Positions 17,369 to 26,106 of a DNA stretch of 64,000 nucleotides are shown here, in pieces. The DNA lies in assembly GCA_039920745.1 (NCBI GenBank), contig JBDSDD010000087.1, positions 16,602 through 80,601 of the forward strand, read 5' to 3'. The notes under the pieces were generated by a model. That model had not been told where the DNA came from and made no database searches. It saw only the letters and a program-made list of their open reading frames with translations. This stretch comes from Scleromatobacter sp039920745. Its GTDB lineage: Bacteria > Pseudomonadota > Gammaproteobacteria > Burkholderiales > Burkholderiaceae_C. Every line of letters starts with the position of its first letter. Positions within the stretch are counted from its first letter, which is position 1. Both the position numbers and the translations under genes were made by a program.

Positions 17369-18371
17369 CGAAGCGCGCGAAGCCCCTGCGGCCGTGGCTC
17401 GTCTGATGGCGGCCGACGCGGCCGCCTACACCTCGCTCGGCGAGCAACTCCGTGCCGATCCGCCGCGATCCGCCCTGACCGTCGCGCGCGGCAGTTCCGA
17501 TCACGCGGCGCACTACATGGCCTACCTCGTGATGGCGCGCCTCGGCCGCCTCGTCACGTCGTTGCCGATGTCGCTCGTCACGCTCTACCAGTCGCAACTC
17601 AATTGCGACGGCCTCGTTTCCTGGGGCTTTTCGCAATCCGGCCAGAGTCCCGACCTGATCGCGCCGACGCGCTTCTTCCGTGCAGGCGGCGCACGCACCG
17701 TGGCCGTCGTCAACGACGCCGGCTCGCCGCTGGCCGAGGCCGCGCAATGGGTGCTGCCGCTGCACGCCGGCGCCGAGACCAGCGTGGCTGCGACCAAGAG
17801 CTACATCGCCCAGCTGGTGGCCGGCGCGCGCATCGTCGCGCACTGGCAGAACGACGCGGCGCTGCTGGCCGCGCTCGAGACGCTGCCCGAGGTGCTGGAA
17901 CGCGCCGCGTACACCGACTGGTCGCCGCTGGTCGACGCGCTGGTCGGCGCCGACAAGCTGTTCGTCATCGGCCGCGGCACCAGCCTGGCCATCGCGATGG
18001 AAGCCGCGCTGAAGTTCAAGGAAGTCTGCGGCATCCAGGCCGAGGCGTTCTCCGGCGCCGAGGTCAAGCACGGCCCGATGGCGCTGGTCGAGGAAGGCTA
18101 TCCGCTGCTGATCTTCGCGCCGCGCGGCCCGGCCCAGGCCGGCCTGCTCGCGCTGGCCGAGGACATGCGCAAGCGCGGCGCGCGCGTGCTCGTCGCCGCG
18201 CCCGTGGGCACGCCGGGCGCCGAGCTGCCGCTGGTGGCCGCCGGCCACGAGGATCTCGACCCGATCTCGGCGATCCAGAGCTACTACCTGGCCGTCGAGG
18301 CCCTCGCGCGTGCGAAGGGACTCGACCCCGACAAGCCGCGGCACCTGAACAAGGTCACGCTGACCCATTGA
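17349..18371 (+). CDS. nagB-II: SIS-type glucosamine-6-phosphate deaminase (NagB-II)
   Basis: The 340-residue product has two SIS (sugar isomerase) domains like the isomerase half of GlmS: ARGSSDHAAHYMAYL near residue 45, SQSGQSPD near 95, TSVAATKSYIAQL near 140, and FVIGRGTSLAIAMEAALKFKEV near 205. No glutaminase domain is present, so it is the deaminating NagB-II type that turns GlcN-6-P into fructose-6-P and ammonia. A TTG start at 17349 is chosen because GGAG lies 6 bases before it; the ATG 4 codons later is too far from that site. It overlaps nagA by 20 bases. Confidence 0.9.
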   Translation: MTSRMFDEAREAPAAVARLMAADAAAYTSLGEQLRADPPRSALTVARGSSDHAAHYMAYLVMARLGRLVTSLPMSLVTLYQSQLNCDGLVSWGFSQSGQSPDLIAPTRFFRAGGARTVAVVNDAGSPLAEAAQWVLPLHAGAETSVAATKSYIAQLVAGARIVAHWQNDAALLAALETLPEVLERAAYTDWSPLVDALVGADKLFVIGRGTSLAIAMEAALKFKEVCGIQAEAFSGAEVKHGPMALVEEGYPLLIFAPRGPAQAGLLALAEDMRKRGARVLVAAPVGTPGAELPLVAAGHEDLDPISAIQSYYLAVEALARAKGLDPDKPRHLNKVTLTH

Positions 18372-18376
18372 AGACG

Positions 18377-19900
18377 ATGAGCACCGTGCCCTTCTTTCCT
18401 GGCCATCTGGTGATGGTCGACATCCCCGGCACGTCGCTCGACGCGGCGACCGCGGCGTTCCTGCGCCGTTACCGCGTGCGCGCGATCTGCCTGTTCCGGC
18501 GCAACCTCGGCACCGAGGACGAGATCCGCAAGCTCACGGCGGACTTGCGCGAGATCATGGGGCCGAGTTGCCTGATCGGCATCGACCAGGAAGGCGGCTC
18601 GACGATCCGCGCCACGTTCCTGCCGCAGGCCCCGGCCGCGATGGCGCTCGGCGCGATCGACGACGAGGCCTTGTGCGAGGAGGTCGGCGCCACGGTGGCG
18701 CGCGGCCTGCGCAGCCTGGGCATCAACTGGAATTTCGCGCCGGTCCTCGATGTCAACAACAACCCCGCCAACCCCGTCATTGCCGAGCGCAGCTTCGGCG
18801 AGGACCCGGACGCCGTCGCGCGTCTCGCGGGCGCGTGGATGCGTGGCTCGCTGCGCGAAGGCGTGGCCTGCTGCGTCAAGCACTTCCCCGGCCACGGCGA
18901 CACCGCCGTCGACTCGCACCATGCGCTGCCGACGGTCGACAAGTCGATCGCCGAGCTCGAGGCGCTGGAGTTGCGCCCGTTCCGCGCCCTCGCGCATGCG
19001 CATGGCGACACGCCGGCCGCGCCGGCCGTGATGACCGCGCACATCGTCTATCCGCAGATCGACCCTGAACATCCGGCCACGTTGTCGCGCGCCGTGCTCA
19101 CCGGACTGCTGCGCGAGAACATCGGCTACGACGGCGTCGTCATCACCGACGCGCTGTTCATGAAGGCCATCTACGAGAAGTACGGCCACGCGCTCGGCGC
19201 CGTCATGGCGCTGCAGGCCGGCGCCGACATGCCGCTCGCGCAAGGTAGCCTCGACGAGCAGGCCGCCGCCATCCGGGCGATCGAGGCCGCGCTGCAGCAA
19301 GGCCACCTGCTGCCCGCCGACGTGAAGCGCTCGGAGGCACGGCTGGTCGATCTCGCCGCGAAGTACCCCGTGGCGCCGCGCGCCTACGACGCCGCGCAGC
19401 GCGCCGCCGACGACGCGCTGATGCGCGCCGCATGGGCGCGCGCCCTGACGGCGTTCGACGGCGCCGGCAAGAAGGCGCAACCGCCTGCGTTGAATGCGCC
19501 GATCCGTGTCGTGACGCAGGACTCGGTCGACTGCGACGGCGTGTCCGAGGCCGGCCTGCCGGCCGAACGCGTGGAAGAACTGTTCCACGCGTTCGCCGAC
19601 GTGCAGTTCGTGCGCGTGCCCGACCTGCGCCTGGTCGAGGCCGCCACGTTCGCGCAGGACGGGCGCGTCAACATCCTCGTGTCCAACCATCGCACGCGCT
19701 TCGGCGCCGGCGCCGCGGGCGCGCGGCCCGACTTGCACCTCGCGCTGTGGAATCCGTTCCAGCTGTTCGACATCGCGGCGCCGTCGGTGGTCACCTGGGG
19801 CTACGCGGACGGTGCGCTCGAGGCCGTCAAGGCGTGGCTCGAAGGCCGCGCCCAGGCCGCGGGCCGGTCTCCGGTGAACCTCTCTCCTCGCGCCGTTTGA
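18377..19900 (+). CDS. GH3 beta-N-acetylglucosaminidase (NagZ-like, extended)
   Basis: The 507-residue protein has a GH3 TIM-barrel in residues 1-345. IGIDQEGGSTIR, the catalytic KHFPGHGDTAVDSHHALP (Asp-His acid/base dyad of NagZ-type enzymes) and the nucleophile Asp of GVVITDAL are all present. It is longer than a single-domain NagZ (about 340) by a 160-residue C-terminal alpha/beta domain. There is no signal peptide, so it should cleave non-reducing GlcNAc from imported chito-oligosaccharides or muropeptides in the cytoplasm. It begins 5 bases after the deaminase. Confidence 0.88.
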   Translation: MSTVPFFPGHLVMVDIPGTSLDAATAAFLRRYRVRAICLFRRNLGTEDEIRKLTADLREIMGPSCLIGIDQEGGSTIRATFLPQAPAAMALGAIDDEALCEEVGATVARGLRSLGINWNFAPVLDVNNNPANPVIAERSFGEDPDAVARLAGAWMRGSLREGVACCVKHFPGHGDTAVDSHHALPTVDKSIAELEALELRPFRALAHAHGDTPAAPAVMTAHIVYPQIDPEHPATLSRAVLTGLLRENIGYDGVVITDALFMKAIYEKYGHALGAVMALQAGADMPLAQGSLDEQAAAIRAIEAALQQGHLLPADVKRSEARLVDLAAKYPVAPRAYDAAQRAADDALMRAAWARALTAFDGAGKKAQPPALNAPIRVVTQDSVDCDGVSEAGLPAERVEELFHAFADVQFVRVPDLRLVEAATFAQDGRVNILVSNHRTRFGAGAAGARPDLHLALWNPFQLFDIAAPSVVTWGYADGALEAVKAWLEGRAQAAGRSPVNLSPRAV

Positions 19901-19978
19901 ACGCGGGCACACTGCCGCACGAACGCGTCCTTCAACGTGCCCTACCGAGCTCCCTCGCCGCCAGGAAAGAGACCCAAC

Positions 19979-21316
19979 GTGTCCAGTGATTCCGCCGTGT
20001 TGCCAACGTCTGCCGCCCCCACCGCCGCCGCGTCCGGGCGCCGCTCACCGTTGACCTGGGTGCCCTCGCTGTACTTCGCGCAGGGCCTGCCGTTCTTCGC
20101 GGTCAACCTGATCGCGCAGCAGATGTTCGTCAGCGGCAAGGTGCCCACCGACACGATCACGCACTGGATGGGCATCCTGAGCCTGGCCTGGGGCATCCGT
20201 TGGTTGTGGAGCCCGTTCCTCGAACTCGCGCCGAGCCAGAAGGGCGTCGTCGTCGCGTTCCAGTGGCTGGGCAGCGCCGGCCTCGCGGCCGTCGCGTTCG
20301 CATTGCACCAGCCGTCGTTCTTCGCGGTCGCGGTGGCCGCCCTGCTCGCCGTCTCGGTGTTCTCGTCGACACACGACGTGTCGTCGGACGGCATCTACAT
20401 GGCGCAACTGAACAACCGCGAGCAGGCCGAATACGCAGGCTGGCAGGGTGCGTTCTTCAACGTCGCGCGCTACGCGTCGGCGGGCGGCCTGCTGATCCTG
20501 GCCGGCAACCTCGAGAAGGCCTCGGGCTTCGCCACCGCCTGGAGCACGATCTTCGGCATCTGCAGCGCGCTGATGCTGGTGCTGGGCCTGTACCACGTGT
20601 GGGCGCTGCCCAAGGCAACCGAAGTGCGCACGATCAAGCCGAGCGTGGAAGACGTCGCCAAGACGCTGGTGCGCGTCATCGTCGACTTCCTGAGGAAGCC
20701 CGGCGTCTGGCTCGCGATCGCCTTCATCCTCCTGTTTCGCGCCAGCGAAGGGCAGATCCAGACGATCGGCCCGATCTTCCTGCGCGCCGAGCGCGCCGCA
20801 GGCGGCCTGGGCCTGTCCACCGACGCGGTGGGCTGGGCCTACGGCACCGCAGGCACGATCGCCTTCATCGTCGGCACGATGGCGGGCGGCTATTTCGCGG
20901 CCTGGCTGGGCCTGCGCCGCGCGATGCTGTGGCTGATCCTGGCGATGAACCTGCCGAGCGTCGCGTTCGTGTTCCTGAGCGTCGTGATGCCCACCAACTT
21001 CGCGGTCATCGCCTCGGCGCTGAGCCTGGAGATGTTCGGCTACGGCTTCGGCTTCGTCGGCGTCATCTTGTACCTGATGCAGGTCGTGGCCCCGGGCAAG
21101 TTCCGCACGGCGCACTACTCGATCGGCTCCGGCGTGATGGGCCTGGGCATGAGCTTCTTTCGCTGGATCAGCGGTGACATCGAGACCGCGCTGGGCTATC
21201 GCAACTTCTTCATCTGGGGCCTGCTGTGCGCGATCCCGGTACTGGTGCTGCTGCGCTTCGTCCCGCTGTCGACGACGACTGACGCCGAGCCCTTGCCCCA
21301 GCCCGTCGAGCCGTGA
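19979..21316 (+). CDS. AmpG/PAT-like MFS transporter in nag operon
   Basis: The 445-residue protein has about 12 transmembrane segments with the AmpG-like start LTWVPSLYFAQGLPFFAVNL and the conserved SSTHDVSSDGIYMAQL loop near residue 135. AmpG carriers import GlcNAc-anhydroMurNAc muropeptides; in this operon the likely cargo is GlcNAc or chito-oligosaccharide entering the cytoplasm. A GTG at 19979 with AGGAAAGAG upstream is preferred to a GTG 14 codons earlier that lacks a Shine-Dalgarno. It is coupled to the next gene by a GTGA overlap. Confidence 0.82.
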   Translation: MSSDSAVLPTSAAPTAAASGRRSPLTWVPSLYFAQGLPFFAVNLIAQQMFVSGKVPTDTITHWMGILSLAWGIRWLWSPFLELAPSQKGVVVAFQWLGSAGLAAVAFALHQPSFFAVAVAALLAVSVFSSTHDVSSDGIYMAQLNNREQAEYAGWQGAFFNVARYASAGGLLILAGNLEKASGFATAWSTIFGICSALMLVLGLYHVWALPKATEVRTIKPSVEDVAKTLVRVIVDFLRKPGVWLAIAFILLFRASEGQIQTIGPIFLRAERAAGGLGLSTDAVGWAYGTAGTIAFIVGTMAGGYFAAWLGLRRAMLWLILAMNLPSVAFVFLSVVMPTNFAVIASALSLEMFGYGFGFVGVILYLMQVVAPGKFRTAHYSIGSGVMGLGMSFFRWISGDIETALGYRNFFIWGLLCAIPVLVLLRFVPLSTTTDAEPLPQPVEP

Positions 21317-22266
21317 CGCGCCCGCAGCGCTCGCTCCGCGCCCTGGCCCGCGCGACCACCGCGTTTGCGCTCCTCGCCGTCGCAGCCGGCTGCGTCGCCA
21401 TCAACGCCGGCGAAGCGGCCAAGCCGGCGAGCCTGTTCTTCGACGATTTCTCGTACGCCCAAGCTGGCGAGCTCGCCGCGGGCGGCTGGCAGTTGCGCGA
21501 CGGTGTCGGCCATCCGGGCCTGCCCGGCGGGCGCTTCGCCGCCGGTGCGATCACGCTGCTCGACGACCCGCTGCAGCCTGGCAATCGCGTGCTGCGCATG
21601 ACCGCCAGCACCGACGGCACCGGCCCCAACACCGTGCAGGCGCAACTGTGCCACCAGCGCAAATACCTGCAAGGCACGTACGCCGCGCGCATCCGCTTCA
21701 GCGACACGCCGCGCTCGGGCGTCGACGGCGATCCGGTCATCCAGTCGTTCTACGCCGTCGCGCCGCTCGCGCATGCATTCGACCCCGACTTCAGCGAGCT
21801 CGATTGGGAGTACCTGCCCAACGGCGGCTGGGGCAGCGCCAAGACGCGCTTGTACGGCGTGTCGTGGCAGACGGTGCAGATCGATCCGTGGGAGTCGCAC
21901 AACTCCGCGCACGAGGAATTCGGCTCGTTCGACGGCTGGCACACCTTGCTGATGCAGGTCACGAAGAATGCCGTGCACGAATTCGTCGACGGCCGCGAGG
22001 TGGCGCTGCACGAGGGCCGCAACGTGCCGGTCTCGCCGATGACGATCTCGTTCAACTTGTGGTTCGCCGTCGGCGGCCCTCTGCCCACCGGCGGCACGCC
22101 GCGCGTCTACGACGAGGACATCGACTGGGTGTTCCACGCCCGCGACCAGGTGCTGAGCCCGGCCGATGTCGACACCCAGGTGCGCGCGCTGCGCGCCGAC
22201 CACGTCGCGCGCACGGACGCCGTGCCCGCCGCCAATCCCCCGTTGCAGCCCCGCTGCGACATCTGA
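21313..22266 (+). CDS. GH16-like lipoprotein (laminarinase/endo-galactosidase fold)
   Basis: The 317-residue product has a lipoprotein signal (hydrophobic stretch ending VAAGC near residue 27) and a concanavalin-like jelly roll. The GH16 active-site signature is visible as SELDWEYLPNGGWG near residue 160, that is E-x-D-x-E with both glutamates intact. GH16 enzymes retain configuration and act on beta-1,3/1,4-glucans, galactans and keratan-type chains. It should sit in the envelope. Presence in a GlcNAc operon is odd and may mean a GlcNAc-containing heteropolymer substrate. The GTG start overlaps the MFS stop. Confidence 0.72.
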   Translation: MTRPQRSLRALARATTAFALLAVAAGCVAINAGEAAKPASLFFDDFSYAQAGELAAGGWQLRDGVGHPGLPGGRFAAGAITLLDDPLQPGNRVLRMTASTDGTGPNTVQAQLCHQRKYLQGTYAARIRFSDTPRSGVDGDPVIQSFYAVAPLAHAFDPDFSELDWEYLPNGGWGSAKTRLYGVSWQTVQIDPWESHNSAHEEFGSFDGWHTLLMQVTKNAVHEFVDGREVALHEGRNVPVSPMTISFNLWFAVGGPLPTGGTPRVYDEDIDWVFHARDQVLSPADVDTQVRALRADHVARTDAVPAANPPLQPRCDI

Positions 22267-22280
22267 ACCCAGGACCCCTC

Positions 22281-23396
<1,116 letters not shown>

Positions 23397-23427
23397 ACGC
23401 GCAAGAATCGGCAGGCATGCAGCATGC

Positions 23428-23454
23428 AAAAGGCCCCGACGAGCGGGGCCTTTT
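23428..23454. terminator. Bidirectional terminator closing the nag operon
   Basis: An 11-bp perfect stem, AAAAGGCCCCG (23428-23438) with CGGGGCCTTTT (23444-23454), has a 5-base loop. The built-in A and T runs make it intrinsic in both directions. It closes the nag operon and the convergent TPR gene. Confidence 0.92.
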
Positions 23455-23471
23455 CGCAAGCGAGAGACGGC

Positions 23472-24764
23472 CTACTTCGACGCGGCGGCCGCTGCGGGAG
23501 AGGCAGTGGCTTGCATGCGCGACTGCGCGTACAGCGCCCACACGCGGGCGATCGGCACGATGCCGTTCGGGCCGCTGCTGATGCCCTGGAAGCTCTTCAG
23601 CGCCTCGGCGTCGCGGCCGGCCTTGATCTGGGCGTAGCCGAGGTGCAGGCGGGCTTCTTCCGCGTTCTTCAGGCCGCCCTTGGCGACGCCTTGCTCGATC
23701 AGCTGCGCGCCTTGCTGCGCGTTGCCGTCGACGGTTTCCAGCAGGCCCAGCGAGACCAGCGCGTTGCCGTCCTTGGCGCCGCGCGCCGAGTTCTCGTTGA
23801 CCGATTGCTGCGCGTGATCGCTCGCGACCGACCGATTGACGTCGGTGCGCAGTTTGTTGGCCTCGGCCAGGTCCGGGCCGGTGAACGGCTTGGACGCGTA
23901 GGCTTCGTCGAGGACGCGCTTGGCTTCCTCCGGGTAGCCCGCGTGCGCGGCCAGTGCCGCGTAGCTGAGGCGCTCGCCGTCGCTGACGCTGCCCAGCAGC
24001 TGCGCCTTGAGGCGGTAGTTGTCGACATACATGCGATCCGAGAACTTGTCGGTGTGCGCGGCGCGCGCGATCAGCTCTTTCCAGTAGTCGGCCTTCGGGT
24101 AGGCGACGGCCAGGCGCTCCAGCGTCCACACGTAGCCGGCGTCGCTGTCGGACTGCGAGTACGACGTAGCCAGCAGGCGCAGCGTCTTCTCGGCGGGCAC
24201 CTTGCCCGCGGCATAGGTGGCGTCGACCTGGGCCCGGAAGCCCTTGGCGGCGGTCGCGTAGTCCTTGTTGATGTACTGCGTCTGCGGCAGCAGCTCGCGC
24301 AGCTGGGCGTCATCGCCGCCAGCGTCGAGGTAGCGCTGGATCGCGACGGCGGCCTTCGGGTACTGCTCGGTCGAGTACAGGATGGAGGCGAGCGCCTTCA
24401 TGATCTGAACGCGGTCGGCGGGCGGCAGTTGGTCATTGGCCAGCAGCGCCTCGAAGTCTTTCGCGGCCGTGACGTTGTCGTTGACGGTGTATTCGGCCGG
24501 GGCGCGCACGCGCAGGATCAGGTACTGCTCGTACGGCGTCGGGTTGGGCAGCGCTTCGAGCTCCTTGAGCTTGGCCAGCGCGCCGGCGCCGTTGCCGGCC
24601 TTGAGCATTTCCTGGGCGGCGTTGAACGGCGCCGCGAACGCGGCCGGCACGGCATTGGCCGGCTGCGACGCGGCGGGGGCCGGGGCGTCGGCGGCGAATG
24701 CGGGTGCCGTCAGGCCGGCCGCGACGGTCAGCGCCAGCATGGCGCGCGAGGTGATGTCTCTCAT
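23472..24764 (-). CDS. Exported TPR-repeat protein
   Basis: The 430-residue product has a signal peptide (LALTVAAGLTAPAFAA, about 25 residues), an Ala/Pro-rich linker, and then helical repeats with TPR-like spacing (GNGAGALAKLKELEAL, YPKAAVAIQRYLDAG, GYPEEAKRVLDEAY, GRDAEALKSF). A periplasmic scaffold or lipoprotein-partner role is plausible; no catalytic motif is visible. The ATG at 24764 with GGGA upstream begins the signal peptide, and longer upstream readings were rejected. It is downstream of the GntR gene on the same strand but 207 bases away. Confidence 0.75.
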   Translation of the reverse strand: MRDITSRAMLALTVAAGLTAPAFAADAPAPAASQPANAVPAAFAAPFNAAQEMLKAGNGAGALAKLKELEALPNPTPYEQYLILRVRAPAEYTVNDNVTAAKDFEALLANDQLPPADRVQIMKALASILYSTEQYPKAAVAIQRYLDAGGDDAQLRELLPQTQYINKDYATAAKGFRAQVDATYAAGKVPAEKTLRLLATSYSQSDSDAGYVWTLERLAVAYPKADYWKELIARAAHTDKFSDRMYVDNYRLKAQLLGSVSDGERLSYAALAAHAGYPEEAKRVLDEAYASKPFTGPDLAEANKLRTDVNRSVASDHAQQSVNENSARGAKDGNALVSLGLLETVDGNAQQGAQLIEQGVAKGGLKNAEEARLHLGYAQIKAGRDAEALKSFQGISSGPNGIVPIARVWALYAQSRMQATASPAAAAASK

Positions 24765-24971
24765 GTCTGTCCCAGGGAAACGCTGCGCCGAACGGGGGAA
24801 AAGGGATTCACGGATGCACGCGGGCGGCGCCCCGAGCGCATGAAAAAAGTCAGCTATTGTGCTCAAAACGCGGAACAGCCCGCCAGCGCCTACATCGGAG
24901 CGGAATAAATCCTGCCGGGAGATGCTTGCGGCGGCGGGTGCCAAGGCGGGCAGATCACATGCCCGGTGGGT

Positions 24972-25712
24972 TCAGGACGCGTTGAGTTCGGCGACGAAAT
25001 CGTAGGTGTCGCCGCGATAGATCGACTGCGACAGCTCGATCGCGCGACCGTCGCGCAGGTAGCCCAGGCGCTCGACGAGCAGGCCGGCGTCGCCCACGTC
25101 CGCGTCGAGCAGGCGGGCCTGCTCCTCGTTGAGCAGCAGCGCGCGCAGTCGCTGCAGCGCGCGCACCGGGCGGTTGCCGGCACGCTCGAGGGCGTCATAC
25201 AACGAGTTGTCCACCGACTCCAGCGACGGCAGCGCCGCCGCCGACAGCGTGGCGTACTCGAGCGCCATCGGCGCGTCGTCCGCGTAGCGCAGGCGGTGGA
25301 AGCGGTAGACCTGCGAGCCCGGGCTCAGGGCCAGCTTCATCGACTCTTCGGGCGTGACGGTGCCGCTGGAGCGCTTGATCCATTCGCTGCGCGGCGTGCG
25401 GCCGCGGGCGCGCATGTCTTCAGAGAAGGACGTGAGCTTGGCGAAGTTCTTGTCGATGCGCGTCGACACGAAATTGCCCGAGCCCTGGCGCTGGTCGAGG
25501 AAGCCCTCGTCGGCCAGGCCCTGGATCGCCTTGCGCACCGTGATGCGCGACACGCCCAGGTCGGCGGCCAGTTGGCGTTCGGAGGGCAGTGCGTCGTCGG
25601 GGCCGAGGACGCGCTTCTCGATGGCCTCGCGCAACGCTCGTTGAAGCTGTTGGTAGAGCGGTTGACTGCCGTCGGGATCCAGCGTGTTGAGAAGTTGTGC
25701 CAGCGCGCTCAT
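24972..25712 (-). CDS. GntR/HutC-family regulator, NagR/DasR-like
   Basis: The 246-residue regulator has an N-terminal winged helix (LYQQLQRALREAIEKRVL, LPSERQLAADLGVSRITVRKAIQGL) and a C-terminal UTRA ligand domain (KLTSFSEDMRARGRTPRS, then YRFHRLRYADDAPMALEYA). This is the YvoA/NagR/DasR layout, in which GlcN-6-P or GlcNAc-6-P relieves repression. Such proteins bind TGGTCTAGACCA-like sites; a matching ACTGGTCTAGAC lies at 25953 beside it. It likely controls the nag operon, the divergent TonB receptor and perhaps the RNA at 34472. The ATG at 25712 follows AAAAAGGGCA. Confidence 0.88.
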   Translation of the reverse strand: MSALAQLLNTLDPDGSQPLYQQLQRALREAIEKRVLGPDDALPSERQLAADLGVSRITVRKAIQGLADEGFLDQRQGSGNFVSTRIDKNFAKLTSFSEDMRARGRTPRSEWIKRSSGTVTPEESMKLALSPGSQVYRFHRLRYADDAPMALEYATLSAAALPSLESVDNSLYDALERAGNRPVRALQRLRALLLNEEQARLLDADVGDAGLLVERLGYLRDGRAIELSQSIYRGDTYDFVAELNAS

Positions 25713-26106
25713 TGCGTGCCCTTTTTCGTGTTGTCGGGGGCTGCGGGACGGCTCCGGCCGCAGCCGGACAGGGTCAGTCGGCGCAGCCACGGGACGCAGC
25801 ACGAATAGCATACCACTCGGGCACCAAAGATCAGACAAATGCACCAGTCGAGCGAACCACGGCACCCGGTTCGTGCGGACCGTGATCTTGGCCTGATTCA
25901 GCTGGTAAACACCGTGTTGCCAGAACGCAATATGAGGGTAAACGCATAGAGCACTGGTCTAGACTGGTTGTACAGTGGTACTACCTTATCGCATACCAGG
26001 TTTCTAGCCCGAGGGTGCACCGTCTGAGCTCATGGAGAGACGGCACGACCCAACCCCAACCGGCCGCGTTCCCGAAGAAATGCTGCCACCCGAAAAGAGG
26101 AGCCCC
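25713..26106. promoter_or_regulatory. GntR-TonB receptor divergent region with TGGT boxes
   Basis: Within this 394-base gap, TGGT half-sites occur at 25955, 25965 and 25976. TGGT-N7-TGGT at 25965-25979 matches the nag-operon and 34454 boxes. ACTGGTCTAGAC at 25953-25964 equals the first 12 bases of the DasR-type consensus. By alignment with the nag promoter the -10 would be TACAGT (25971-25976), which lacks a good -35. The rest of the gap shows nothing clear. Confidence 0.6.
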
